From positions 62,001-126,000 of the forward strand of contig NZ_JAPONB010000009.1 of the NCBI RefSeq assembly GCF_026676115.1: a stretch of DNA of 64,000 nucleotides, read 5' to 3'. Made by a program: the position numbers and the translations under genes. A model generated the notes under the pieces. That model searched no databases. It worked only from the letters and a program-made list of their open reading frames with translations, and was not told the DNA's origin. This DNA is from Salinimicrobium sp. TH3 (GTDB lineage Bacteria; Bacteroidota; Bacteroidia; Flavobacteriales; Flavobacteriaceae). This document shows, piece after piece, positions 1-8,804 of the stretch. Position 1 is the stretch's first letter, and each line of letters opens with the position of its first letter.

Positions 1-25
1 AAAGTAATTCATGCAGGGTGGCGGC

Positions 26-1756
26 TTAGGCCAATTTAAGATCTGATTTTATTCCGGCAATTTTATTTGAAAGTTGTTGTTCCACTTCCTCATAATTTGC
101 AACATCATCAAGTGGTGCATTTACACTTATATAGAACTTAATCTTTGGCTCAGTACCACTAGGCCTGGCAGCTACTTTTGTTCCGTTTTCGGTGTAATAG
201 ATCAAAACGTTCGACTTTGGAACATCAAGTGTTTCGATCTTTGTTTCTGCAAGATCATAGTGAAAGGCTTTAGAGCTTTGATAATCTTCTACCAATACTA
301 CTTTTTCCCCATCAATTTCGGTTAGTGGATTATCCCGTAAGCTAACCATCATGTTCTTGATCTGGGCGGCACCGTCAATACCTTTCTTTACAAGTGAAAT
401 TAATTCTTCTTTGTAAAGGCCATATTCTTTATACAGCTCCAGCAATTTTTCATAAAATGAAATGCCATTGGCTTTCATTTGGGCAGCGATCTCGCAGGCC
501 AGTAGAGTAGAAGTGGCCGCATCTTTATCGCGAACAAAATCTCCTACCATGAAACCAAAACTCTCTTCCCCACCGCCTATGTAATCCAGGCCTGGGTTAT
601 CTTTGATCATTTTGGCAATCCATTTAAAGCCTGTAAGCCCTTCTTTATATTGTACTCCATAATCTTCAGTCACAACTCTCAACATTGGTGTTGAAACAAT
701 TGTAGAGCCAACAAATTCACGTCCTTTGATCCTGTCCTGTTTTTTCCACTGCTCAAGAAGGAACCAGGTCATTACCAGCATGGTTTGATTTCCATTTAGA
801 AGTTCCATTTCTCCCTTGAGATTCTTTACTGCTACTCCCAGGCGGTCCCCATCGGGATCTGTTCCAATAACAATGTCGGCATCTATTTCCTTTGCCTTTT
901 CAAGAGCCATTTTAAGAGCTTCGGGCTCTTCGGGGTTTGGAGATTCTACGGTAGGGAAATTACCGTCTGGTACAGCCTGCTCTTCAACAATATGAATATT
1001 TGTATATCCTGCAGCTTCCAAAACTTTGGGATTGAGTTTTATGGCTGTTCCATGGAGGGAAGTAAAGACGATCTTTAAATTGTCTTTGTCTTTTTGTGAA
1101 GTGTCAAAACTGCCACTTTTGACAGATGCTTCCACAAAAGCTTCATCTACTTCTTTATCTATATATTCAATAAGATCTTCATTGGCTTCGAATTTCACTT
1201 CGGAATATTCCAGGCGGCTTATCTCTTCCACGATCTCCTGGTCTTGTGGTGGCACCAGTTGTCCCCCATCCTGCCAGTAAACTTTGTACCCGTTGTACTC
1301 TGGCGGATTGTGGCTGGCTGTGAGCACAATTCCGCAGTGACAGTTAAGGTGTTTTACAGCAAATGATAGCTCTGGGGTAGGGCGTAGTTCAGAAAAGAGA
1401 AAAACTTTGATTCCATTGGCCGAAAAGACGTTGGCTACAACTTTAGCCAGTTCCTTACTGTTCTTTCTACAATCGTACGCAATCACGGCTTTCAAATCTT
1501 CGCCCGGGAATTGGAGCTTCAGGTAATTGGAAAGTCCCTGAGTATTCTTTCCCAGGGTGTATTTGTTGATCCTGTTAGTCCCAACTCCCATAATGCCACG
1601 CATTCCGCCGGTACCAAACTCCAGATCTTTATAAAAACTTTCCTTTAGTTCATCCTGATCTTTTTCAAGAAGGTCTTTTATTTTCGATTGGGTTTTGTCA
1701 TCAAATTCTGGATTTAACCAGGACTCTGCCCGAGATTTTACGTCGTAGTAACTCAT
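26..1756 (-). CDS. phospho-sugar mutase (phosphoglucomutase/phosphomannomutase)
   Basis: A cytosolic alpha-D-phosphohexomutase of 576 residues, interconverting hexose 1- and 6-phosphates for glycogen, cell-wall and nucleotide-sugar synthesis. Visible landmarks in order are the active-site phosphoserine loop TASHNPPEYNG (Ser148), the metal loop GTDPDGDRLG (residues 298-307), the sugar-binding loop GGGEESFGF near 396 and the phosphate-binding RPSGTEPK near 533. All four catalytic loops are intact and the length fits the PGM2-like branch of the superfamily. It starts at an ATG and is transcribed away from the glycosyltransferase downstream on the same strand order, with a 52-nt gap. Whether glucose or mannose phosphate is preferred cannot be read from the motifs. 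Confidence 0.95.
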   Translation of the reverse strand: MSYYDVKSRAESWLNPEFDDKTQSKIKDLLEKDQDELKESFYKDLEFGTGGMRGIMGVGTNRINKYTLGKNTQGLSNYLKLQFPGEDLKAVIAYDCRKNSKELAKVVANVFSANGIKVFLFSELRPTPELSFAVKHLNCHCGIVLTASHNPPEYNGYKVYWQDGGQLVPPQDQEIVEEISRLEYSEVKFEANEDLIEYIDKEVDEAFVEASVKSGSFDTSQKDKDNLKIVFTSLHGTAIKLNPKVLEAAGYTNIHIVEEQAVPDGNFPTVESPNPEEPEALKMALEKAKEIDADIVIGTDPDGDRLGVAVKNLKGEMELLNGNQTMLVMTWFLLEQWKKQDRIKGREFVGSTIVSTPMLRVVTEDYGVQYKEGLTGFKWIAKMIKDNPGLDYIGGGEESFGFMVGDFVRDKDAATSTLLACEIAAQMKANGISFYEKLLELYKEYGLYKEELISLVKKGIDGAAQIKNMMVSLRDNPLTEIDGEKVVLVEDYQSSKAFHYDLAETKIETLDVPKSNVLIYYTENGTKVAARPSGTEPKIKFYISVNAPLDDVANYEEVEQQLSNKIAGIKSDLKLA

Positions 1757-1808
1757 GCCATAAAATTTATTTCAGCAACAAAAATAAGGATTTATGTGAT
1801 AATGCCTG

Positions 1809-2768
1809 CTAAATCTCTCCTGTAGTTTCACTTATACGGTAGCGCTCTTTTTCCCTGCTACTGCGTAAAATTAATTCTCCAAGGAAGCCGGCGATGAATA
1901 ACAGGGTTCCTAAGACCATGGTGGTAAGGGAGATGTAAAACCAAGGATTATCAGTTACCAGGATGTTTGGGAGTCCATGGTACAGTTTATACAATTTTGA
2001 AGTGCCTATCCACACAGCGAATAAAAAACCGAAGAAAAACATAAGAACCCCGAGTGCTCCAAAAAGATGCATGGGCCTGCGGGCAAACGTGGAAAGGAAC
2101 CAGATTGTAATAAGGTCTAAAAACCCATTGATAAATCGTTCTGCCCCAAATTTGGTTTTACCGTATTTCCTGGCCTGGTGTTGTACAACCTTTTCATCGA
2201 TGCGGGAGTAGCCGGCATTTTTTGCCAGAACCGGGATATATCGGTGCATTTCTCCATAGACATCAATATTTTTTATGACTGCTTTTCGGTAAGCTTTTAA
2301 TCCGCAGTTGAAGTCATGCAGTTTAAGACCGGATGTCTTTCGGGCGGCGGCATTAAATAATTTCGAAGGCAGATTCTTGCTAATAACAGAATCGTAGCGC
2401 TTTTTCTTCCAGCCTGAAATGAGGTCATAGCCTTCTTTAGTGATAAGGCGGTATAACTCGGGAATTTCTTCAGGATTGTCCTGCAGGTCGGCATCCATGG
2501 TGATGATCACATCTCCTTCGGCTTTAGCGAAACCTACGTGCAGGGCCTGGGATTTCCCGTAATTGCGGTTAAACTTTATTCCCCTCACCGAAGGATCTTC
2601 TGCCGAGATCTTTTTGATGGTTTTCCAGGAATTGTCTGTACTGCCATCATCAATAAAAATAATCTCATAGGAAAAAGAATTGGACCGCATAACAGTTGCG
2701 ATCCAATTGTATAATTCGTTTAAAGATTCTTCTTCGTTAAGAAGAGGGATGACAATAGATAATTGCAT
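1809..2768 (-). CDS. family 2 glycosyltransferase, DPM1/ArnC/GtrB-like, membrane anchored
   Basis: A 319-residue GT-A fold glycosyltransferase that most likely moves a sugar from a nucleotide donor to a polyprenyl phosphate. The N-terminal catalytic part has the IPLLNEEESL opening, the DDGSTD nucleotide loop (D40, D41) and the metal-binding DAD at 92-94. Two hydrophobic segments near residues 235-260 and 275-300 would anchor it in the inner membrane, followed by a charged tail, as in the GtrB/ArnC type. It follows the DUF4199 gene by 10 nt on the minus strand, so the two are probably cotranscribed. The donor sugar is unknown. Confidence 0.9.
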   Translation of the reverse strand: MQLSIVIPLLNEEESLNELYNWIATVMRSNSFSYEIIFIDDGSTDNSWKTIKKISAEDPSVRGIKFNRNYGKSQALHVGFAKAEGDVIITMDADLQDNPEEIPELYRLITKEGYDLISGWKKKRYDSVISKNLPSKLFNAAARKTSGLKLHDFNCGLKAYRKAVIKNIDVYGEMHRYIPVLAKNAGYSRIDEKVVQHQARKYGKTKFGAERFINGFLDLITIWFLSTFARRPMHLFGALGVLMFFFGFLFAVWIGTSKLYKLYHGLPNILVTDNPWFYISLTTMVLGTLLFIAGFLGELILRSSREKERYRISETTGEI

Positions 2769-2778
2769 TTAATAGGGT

Positions 2779-3309
2779 TTATGCTTCGTAAGGCCGTTGC
2801 TGTTTCCAGATGGCACCTGCAATTAAGGAGTAGATCAATCCAAAGAAAGCGCTCATAGCTATCCAAAACGCACCTCCAATAAAAGGATTAATCATGTACT
2901 TTGAAAATGACAGGGCCATTTCTACCTGATCCTCGGTCATATTTCCATCTTCCAGCATATTGTCACGTGCAACGTCAAGGATCATTTCACCATAACCTGG
3001 TTCAATGATATAAAAAAACAATACATTATATACTAAAAAGATCACTCCACTAATTGCAGCGGCAGAGAGCCCTGTTTTTAAAGCCTCAGAAAGAGTTAAA
3101 AAACCAGCGTTCTTTTGCCTGTAAGATTTAACAGCAGCAAAGATAAGGATGGCAAAGATTACATAGTAGATGTAAACTGGCCATTGAACCCCTTCAAGGG
3201 CCATTCCTGTTACGTACATCACAACTTGAATAAGAATGATAATAAGGCCAAGATAAATTCCATAATTTAATCCAACTTTGCCCGGCGAAATTGTATTTTG
3301 TGATTCCAT
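2779..3309 (-). CDS. DUF4199 family membrane protein
   Basis: A 176-residue inner-membrane protein with four hydrophobic stretches (about residues 15-33, 44-62, 80-103 and 145-165) and a charged segment between the third and fourth. The pattern and the small gene placed directly ahead of a GT2 glycosyltransferase are typical of the Bacteroidota DUF4199 family, whose function is unknown. The 10-nt gap to the downstream glycosyltransferase suggests an operon and perhaps a shared role in polyprenyl-linked sugar handling; that link is inference only. Confidence 0.8.
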   Translation of the reverse strand: MESQNTISPGKVGLNYGIYLGLIIILIQVVMYVTGMALEGVQWPVYIYYVIFAILIFAAVKSYRQKNAGFLTLSEALKTGLSAAAISGVIFLVYNVLFFYIIEPGYGEMILDVARDNMLEDGNMTEDQVEMALSFSKYMINPFIGGAFWIAMSAFFGLIYSLIAGAIWKQQRPYEA

Positions 3310-3411
3310 TGTAAAAAATGATTAGTTAGTTGGATATTGGTAAGCAAATATAACAAAACGTTACACAGGAGGTGTTGCTTTCTTTTATACCAAAAATTTA
3401 GGAGAGAATTC

Positions 3412-3441
3412 TTGTTGAATTAGAAAAATTAATTAAATTTG
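3412..3441 (+). promoter_or_regulatory. Bacteroidota-type promoter of rpmE2
   Basis: TTG at 3412-3414, a 19-nt spacer, then TAAATTTG at 3434-3441 match the known Bacteroidota sigma-A consensus (TTG, about 19-21 nt, TAnnTTTG). Transcription would start near 3448, about 30 nt ahead of the L31 start codon. Confidence 0.7.
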
Positions 3442-3478
3442 CACCTCGAAAAATTACAAGATTTTAAAGAATAAAGAG

Positions 3479-3730
3479 ATGAAGCAGGGAATCCATCCGG
3501 AAAATTATAGATTGGTAGCTTTTAAAGACATGTCAAATGACGAGATTTTTTTAACTAAATCTACCGCGAACACAAAAGAAACTATTGAAGTTGATGGTGA
3601 GAAATATCCTTTAGTGAAATTGGAGATTTCCAGAACTTCTCACCCTTTCTACACCGGGAAAGCCAAGTTATTGGATACTGCCGGTCGTATCGACAAGTTC
3701 AAGAACAAATACGCGAAATTCAAAAAGTAA
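3479..3730 (+). CDS. rpmE2: 50S ribosomal protein L31 type B
   Basis: An 83-residue ribosomal protein of the large subunit. The opening KQGIHPENY and the core [11 protein letters not shown] followed by the [13 protein letters not shown] tail are diagnostic of L31. It has no cysteine at all, so it is the zinc-free type B (C-) form, usual in this phylum. It is monocistronic, with its own consensus promoter upstream and a strong intrinsic terminator 20 nt downstream. Confidence 0.97.
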   Translation: MKQGIHPENYRLVAFKDMSNDEIFLTKSTANTKETIEVDGEKYPLVKLEISRTSHPFYTGKAKLLDTAGRIDKFKNKYAKFKK

Positions 3731-3750
3731 TTTTTGCGTCATTATAGCTC

Positions 3751-3779
3751 AAAAGCCTCCTGTAAAGGGGGCTTTTTTT
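3751..3779 (+). terminator. intrinsic terminator of rpmE2
   Basis: A hairpin with AAAAGCC on the left and GGCTTTT on the right, interrupted by a T-G pair, ending in a run of seven T; 20 nt after the L31 stop codon. Confidence 0.85.
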
Positions 3780-3864
3780 GTTGAACATAGAGAGAAGTTG
3801 ACAGTACTTTCATTTTCTTCGGTTTAAATTAACTTGTACCTTTACTTACCAAAGAACAATCAAA

Positions 3865-5037
3865 ATGAATTATATTTTATTTGACGGGGCTGTGCGTTCG
3901 CAGTTATTGCCGTTTACCTTTACCCGGCCCGTTGCTGACATTCGAATAGGGATTCTTACCATTCGGGAAAAATGGGAAAAATTCCTAAATACCACCACAT
4001 CTACTATCACCGAGGATTATCTATCAGAAAAATGGCCAATGGTGGAGATGGAGGAGAATATTATCATTAATGCAGCCTTTCTACCAACTGCCGAACTCGT
4101 GGAGCAGGTAAAAAATCTTCAACCAGGAGAAGGAATTTTTTATGAAGAAGATGTTGTTGCTTTTCACGCTTATGAAGAGCAGGAAGTAGATTTCCGGGAA
4201 TGCACAAACATTGAAATGGAGGGGAAAGCGATTCTTATAGAGCACACCTGGGATATTTTTAAACTTAATGGTGAAGCTCTTGAAGCCGATTTCGAGCTTC
4301 TTACCCAGGATAGGGAGAGTGAGAAAATTTCTTCCACCAACCAGGTAATAGCTCCTGAAAATATCTTTTTAGAAGAGGGTGCGAAAGTGGAATGCGCAAT
4401 CCTAAATGCTTCTGAAGGACCTATTTATATAGGAGCCGATGCCGAAGTAATGGAAGGAAGTATTGTTCGCGGGCCTTTTGCTTTGTGTGAGCATGCCACC
4501 TTGAAATTAGGAGCTAAAATATATGGGCCTACAACGGTTGGTCCACATTCAAAAGTTGGGGGAGAGGTCAACAATTCTGTCATTTTTGGATACTCTAATA
4601 AAGGACACGATGGCTTCCTTGGAAATTCTGTCCTTGGCGAGTGGTGCAATCTTGGGGCCGATACCAATACTTCTAACCTCAAGAACAATTACGCCGAAGT
4701 TCGGTTGTGGGATTATGCTTCTGAAAAATTCGCTCCAACAGGTTTGCAGTTCTGCGGACTAATGATGGGTGACCACAGTAAGTGTGGGATCAACACCATG
4801 TTCAACACGGGAACAGTAGTAGGGGTAAGCGCCAACATCTTTGGAGCCGGTTTTCCACGGAATTTCATTCCGAGTTTTAGCTGGGGTGGAAGTGGAGGCA
4901 CCACCACTTATAAAACCGATAAGGCTTTTGAAGTAGCCGAAAAGGTCATGGGACGAAGAAATATTGAATTTTCAGAAGAAGACAAAGCGATCCTGGAAAA
5001 AGTGTTTGAGGATACACGAAAGTTTAGGAGAGAGTAG
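3865..5037 (+). CDS. GlmU-like putative sugar nucleotidyltransferase (NTP_transf_4 plus left-handed beta helix)
   Basis: A 390-residue protein of the Bacteroidota GlmU-like family. The N-terminal part (about 1-170) opens MNYILFDG and carries TRPVADIRIG, the degenerate nucleotidyltransferase domain of that family. From about 175 to 340 it shows hexapeptide-type repeats with small residues (for example IYIGADAEVMEGSIVRGP and the later GANTNTSNLKNNY-like turn), predicting a left-handed beta helix with acyltransferase-type geometry. By analogy with GlmU it could make an activated sugar, but real GlmU motifs in the N-terminal pocket are not obvious, so the reaction is uncertain. Confidence 0.85.
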   Translation: MNYILFDGAVRSQLLPFTFTRPVADIRIGILTIREKWEKFLNTTTSTITEDYLSEKWPMVEMEENIIINAAFLPTAELVEQVKNLQPGEGIFYEEDVVAFHAYEEQEVDFRECTNIEMEGKAILIEHTWDIFKLNGEALEADFELLTQDRESEKISSTNQVIAPENIFLEEGAKVECAILNASEGPIYIGADAEVMEGSIVRGPFALCEHATLKLGAKIYGPTTVGPHSKVGGEVNNSVIFGYSNKGHDGFLGNSVLGEWCNLGADTNTSNLKNNYAEVRLWDYASEKFAPTGLQFCGLMMGDHSKCGINTMFNTGTVVGVSANIFGAGFPRNFIPSFSWGGSGGTTTYKTDKAFEVAEKVMGRRNIEFSEEDKAILEKVFEDTRKFRRE

Positions 5038-5170
5038 TTACGTAGTTACCTTAAGCAATGTGCAGGATTAGTTCCTGTAATTTTAATTTTCTGGAATTGG
5101 TAGTTAAAATAGAAAGCCTGAGAAATTTGATCTTCCTTTAAAATGAAATTGGTTCATTGTTCAATGTTAA

Positions 5171-5232
5171 TTGGACATTGAATTAAAGTTGGTATCTTTG
5201 CAGCCTCTAAAACGGGATTTTTAGAGGCTTTT
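5171..5232 (+). promoter_or_regulatory. promoter of mtaB abutting a terminator-like hairpin
   Basis: TTG at 5171-5173, a 19-nt spacer and TATCTTTG at 5193-5200 form a perfect Bacteroidota promoter. Directly after it, AGCCTCTAAAA (5202-5212) pairs with TTTTAGAGGCT (5219-5229) followed by T residues. The expected transcription start lies inside the left arm. The hairpin may terminate the upstream GlmU-like gene (165 nt away) or act on the very start of the mtaB message. Confidence 0.6.
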
Positions 5233-5282
5233 ATATTTTGTTGAATTTCTGATGGTTAGCTATTAGAACTTGAGAAGAAAAA

Positions 5283-6617
5283 ATGGAAGATTCCAAAAAA
5301 GTAGCATTTTACACCCTGGGTTGTAAGCTGAATTTTTCTGAAACCTCTACGATCGCCCGCTCATTTAAGGACGAAGGCTTTTTAAGGGTGGATTTTAGTG
5401 AGGCTGCCGATATCTATGTGATCAACACCTGTTCGGTTACAGATAATGCCGATAAACGTTTTAAAACCATTGTAAAGCAGGCGCAAAAGGCAAATGAAAA
5501 TGCTTTTGTGATCGCTGTAGGCTGTTACGCCCAGCTAAAACCTGAGGAACTTGCAGCTGTAGATGGAGTTGACCTTGTTTTGGGTGCAACTGAAAAATTT
5601 AAGATCACAAATTACCTTAATGACCTCAGCAAGAATGATATGGGAGAGATTCACTCCTGCGAGATAGAAGATGCCGATTTTTACGTGGGATCATATTCCT
5701 TTGGAGACCGTACCAGGGCATTTTTAAAGGTACAGGATGGTTGTGATTATAAATGTACTTACTGCACGATTCCCCTAGCGCGGGGAATCTCCCGAAGTGA
5801 TACTTTGGAGAATGTGCTTGATAATGCTAAAAAGATAAGTGACAAAGGGATTAAAGAAATTGTCCTTACCGGTGTAAATATTGGGGATTACGGGAAAGGG
5901 GAGTATGGGAATAAGAAGCATGAACATACTTTTCTTGATTTGGTAAAGGCGCTTGATACAGTAGAGGGAATTGAAAGACTTCGAATTTCTTCTATAGAAC
6001 CGAACCTTTTAAAGAACGAAACAATAGATTTCGTGGCGCAAAGTGAAACATTTGTACCACATTTCCATATTCCGTTACAGAGTGGAAGTAATGAGGTGCT
6101 TAAAGCCATGCGACGCAGATATATGAAGGAGCTATATGTGGACCGGGTGAGAAAAATCAAAGAAGTCATGCCTGATGCTTGCATTGGTGTTGATGTGATC
6201 GTTGGGTTTCCGGGCGAGACAGATGAGTATTTCCTGGAAACATATAATTTCCTGAATGAATTGGATATTTCTTACCTCCACGTCTTTACCTATTCCGAAA
6301 GAGATAATACTCCGGCAGCCGAAATGGAAGCCGTGGTGCCTTTAAAGGTTCGTAAAAAAAGAAGCAAGATGCTTAGGGGACTATCCGCCAAAAAAAGGAG
6401 AGCCTTTTATGAATCACAGTTAGACAAACTTAAAACTGTTCTTTTCGAAGGAGAAAATAAGGAAGGGTATATCCATGGCTTTACTGAAAATTATGTAAAA
6501 GTAAAAACCCCCTGGAATCCTTCCCTGGTTAATACCCTGCACAAAATAGAACTACAGGAAATAGGTGAAGACGGGCTGGTACGATTCGCTTATATTGAAG
6601 AAGAGGTGCTTACCTAG
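5283..6617 (+). CDS. mtaB: tRNA (N6-threonylcarbamoyladenosine-37 C2) methylthiotransferase MtaB
   Basis: A 444-residue radical-SAM methylthiotransferase that turns t6A37 into ms2t6A37 in ANN-decoding tRNAs. The N-terminal UPF0004 domain has the three cluster ligands C14, C50 and C81; the radical-SAM domain has the CxxxCxxC ligands C154, C158 and C161 in DGCDYKCTYC; a TRAM-like segment closes the protein. The opening ETSTIAR and the lack of RimO-specific features favour MtaB over MiaB or RimO. It overlaps the convergent acetyltransferase-like gene by 4 nt at the stop codons. Confidence 0.92.
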   Translation: MEDSKKVAFYTLGCKLNFSETSTIARSFKDEGFLRVDFSEAADIYVINTCSVTDNADKRFKTIVKQAQKANENAFVIAVGCYAQLKPEELAAVDGVDLVLGATEKFKITNYLNDLSKNDMGEIHSCEIEDADFYVGSYSFGDRTRAFLKVQDGCDYKCTYCTIPLARGISRSDTLENVLDNAKKISDKGIKEIVLTGVNIGDYGKGEYGNKKHEHTFLDLVKALDTVEGIERLRISSIEPNLLKNETIDFVAQSETFVPHFHIPLQSGSNEVLKAMRRRYMKELYVDRVRKIKEVMPDACIGVDVIVGFPGETDEYFLETYNFLNELDISYLHVFTYSERDNTPAAEMEAVVPLKVRKKRSKMLRGLSAKKRRAFYESQLDKLKTVLFEGENKEGYIHGFTENYVKVKTPWNPSLVNTLHKIELQEIGEDGLVRFAYIEEEVLT

Positions 6618-6913
6618 ATGTTGATGCCCACAGGTAACAATCCTTTATACTTGCGACGGTTCTTCCGCATAAAGCGTGCAATAGAGGGACTTGTAGGCAT
6701 AACCCTTATTTCCCGTTCTTTTATTATATCCAGAACTTTTTCAATGAAAGGTTCCAGGTATCCTTTTTCTTTAAGAGTTTCACTCATTTCGAGTTTGGTC
6801 AAAAAAATCTTTCGGTCCTGGCTGGCATATTCAATCTTGGCTAATTCTCCTTCAACCTGAAGTTCAAATTGACGAAGGAATTCATTGTCAGTAACAGATA
6901 GCTGAGGGTCCAT
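6614..6913 (-). CDS. small GNAT-type acetyltransferase-like protein (YjdJ/GCN5-related)
   Basis: A 99-residue protein resembling the short GCN5-related acetyltransferases (Gly-N_acetyl-transf_CG, PF14542), which have only the core of the fold. Seen are two beta-strand-like segments (QFELQVEGELAKIEYA and KIFLTKLEMS), a helix with KGYLEPFIEKVLDIIKE in the place of the acyl-CoA loop, and a final strand IRVMPTSPSIARFMRKN. The typical G-x-G pyrophosphate loop is weak. The substrate is unknown. It is convergent with mtaB and stands alone on its strand. Confidence 0.65.
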   Translation of the reverse strand: MDPQLSVTDNEFLRQFELQVEGELAKIEYASQDRKIFLTKLEMSETLKEKGYLEPFIEKVLDIIKEREIRVMPTSPSIARFMRKNRRKYKGLLPVGINI

Positions 6914-7112
6914 ATGTAAGTGTTTTATTTTTAAGTATCAAAAAATCAGCCATTTTTATAAAAAGAAAGTAAAATGCTATTATCTGGCTGACCGGGCTGC
7001 GGCCCGAAAGGAAATTTTATATTAAATATTTATTTGAGCGGTCAAATTCCCTTAAATTTGATAGTAAAGTTAAGGATTTTCGGGCACATTTAGCTGTAGA
7101 AGCTTATAAAGT

Positions 7113-7817
7113 ATGGTAAAAGAAACTGTTATTCATGTTTATTGTATGCCCGGGCTGGCAGCAAATCCGTCGATTTTTGAAATGATCAGGTTACCCGAGC
7201 AAAAATTCCAGATTCATTGGCTGGATTGGTTGCTTCCAAAGCCGAAGGAAAGTTTAAAAGAATATTCGGCTCGCCTGTGTAAAAAAGTTAAACATGAGAA
7301 CCCGGTTTTGATAGGTGTTTCTTTTGGCGGGATTATTGTTCAGGAAATGGCGCAGCAAATGCAAGTTCGCAGAGTCATAATTATATCGAGTGTAAAGAGC
7401 GAAAAGGAGTTGCCGAGGAGGATGAGATTTGCGCGCTGCACCAAAGCTTTTAAAATACTGCCTACCTCCCTTGCACGATATGTTGACGCTTTTGAGAAAG
7501 TGGCGGTAGGGGATTTTGCCAGGAAAAGGGCGAAATTGTACAAGAAATATTTATCTATTACCGATACCCGTTATCTTGACTGGGCGATCGAAAAGATGGT
7601 TTGCTGGGAAAGGCCGGAGCCTTTCCCGGATGTAGTTCATATACATGGGGATAAGGATGAAATATTTCCTTATCGTTACATTGATGGGTGTATCACCGTA
7701 AAGGGAGGGACCCACGTGATGATCATTAACCGTTTTAGATGGTTTAATGAGCACCTTGAGGAAATAATCCTTACCGGGAATTTGAAAGAGAAAAAAGAAA
7801 AAGAATTATCAAATTGA
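7113..7817 (+). CDS. alpha/beta hydrolase
   Basis: A 234-residue serine hydrolase without signal peptide, so cytosolic. The nucleophile elbow is GVSFGG with Ser70; the likely acid is Asp182 in HGDKDEIFP and the base His201 in GGTHVMI. The oxyanion-side MPGLAANPS motif lies near the N terminus. Substrate unknown. Its stop codon is only 2 nt ahead of the ATG chosen for the lytic transglycosylase gene, so the pair is an operon, which may hint at envelope metabolism. Confidence 0.88.
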   Translation: MVKETVIHVYCMPGLAANPSIFEMIRLPEQKFQIHWLDWLLPKPKESLKEYSARLCKKVKHENPVLIGVSFGGIIVQEMAQQMQVRRVIIISSVKSEKELPRRMRFARCTKAFKILPTSLARYVDAFEKVAVGDFARKRAKLYKKYLSITDTRYLDWAIEKMVCWERPEPFPDVVHIHGDKDEIFPYRYIDGCITVKGGTHVMIINRFRWFNEHLEEIILTGNLKEKKEKELSN

Positions 7818-7819
7818 AT

Positions 7820-8746
7820 ATGAAAGCGAAGAATATACTTATTGGAGGAAGTTTGCTGGTGATCTGTGCATTGGGAATTAATGCGGTGCAGGATGCACCG
7901 AGTGATGAAATCCAGGAGAGGAAAATAATCAATGACTATAATGTCTATGCTCTCCCGATGCCCGAGGATCTTGAATTTGCAGGAGAAGAGGTGCCGATTG
8001 AAATTCCAGATGTTTATGAAAGAATGGACAGGGAGCTGTTAGTGAATACTTATTGGCAGTCAAATACCCTTTTATTGCTCAAAAGAGCAAACAAATATTT
8101 TCCTGTTATAGAACCCATTTTAGCTGAATACGGAGTGCCAGATGATTTTAAATATTTGGCAGTAATAGAAAGCAGTCTTACCAATGCTGTTTCTCCCGCC
8201 GGAGCACGCGGATTTTGGCAGATCATGGAAAGCACCGGAAAAGAATATGGCCTGGAGATAAACGATAATGTTGATGAGCGGTATAATATTGAGAAGTCTA
8301 CTCGTGTAGCTGCCGAATATCTTAAGAAGTCAAAAGAACGCTTTGGAAGCTGGACGCTTGCCGCAGCTGCATACAATGCGGGGAATTACGGTGTCGATAA
8401 GCAGAGGGACCGGCAGGATGTTAGAGACTATTACGACTTGCTTCTTGGAGAAGAGACTGGTAGGTATGTCTTTCGGATCCTTGCATTAAAAGAAATTATG
8501 GAGAACCCAAAGAAGTACGGGTTTAACTTTAGGGAAAAGGATCTTTACCAGGATATCCCATCCTATAAAGTAAAAGTAGACACTGCAGTGAGCGATTTTG
8601 CCAGGTTTGCACAAGAATTTGGGATTAACTATAAGGTATTAAAGATCCACAACCCATGGTTGAGGGAAGCTCATCTTAACAATAATTCCCGGAAAGAATA
8701 TCTTATAGAACTACCCGAGGAGGGATATTATTCCCCTGCTCCTTAA
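7820..8746 (+). CDS. lytic transglycosylase with SLT (GH23) domain
   Basis: A 308-residue secreted or membrane-tethered murein lytic transglycosylase, cutting the MurNAc-GlcNAc bond to give anhydro-muropeptides. An N-terminal hydrophobic segment (residues 5-22) is followed by the SLT domain at about 95-240, with the catalytic Glu117 in AVIESSL and the family motif SPAGARGFWQIM, then AAYNAG. No LysM repeat is visible, unlike full MltD, but the C-terminal 60 residues may bind wall. I start at the ATG rather than the TTG two codons earlier, since the ATG gives a normal MKAKN signal start. Confidence 0.9.
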   Translation: MKAKNILIGGSLLVICALGINAVQDAPSDEIQERKIINDYNVYALPMPEDLEFAGEEVPIEIPDVYERMDRELLVNTYWQSNTLLLLKRANKYFPVIEPILAEYGVPDDFKYLAVIESSLTNAVSPAGARGFWQIMESTGKEYGLEINDNVDERYNIEKSTRVAAEYLKKSKERFGSWTLAAAAYNAGNYGVDKQRDRQDVRDYYDLLLGEETGRYVFRILALKEIMENPKKYGFNFREKDLYQDIPSYKVKVDTAVSDFARFAQEFGINYKVLKIHNPWLREAHLNNNSRKEYLIELPEEGYYSPAP

Positions 8747-8804
8747 ATTTGTCTCCAAAAAATTGATTTTTTGATAAACCGTAATGTAGGGAGATTCCAG
8801 TGAT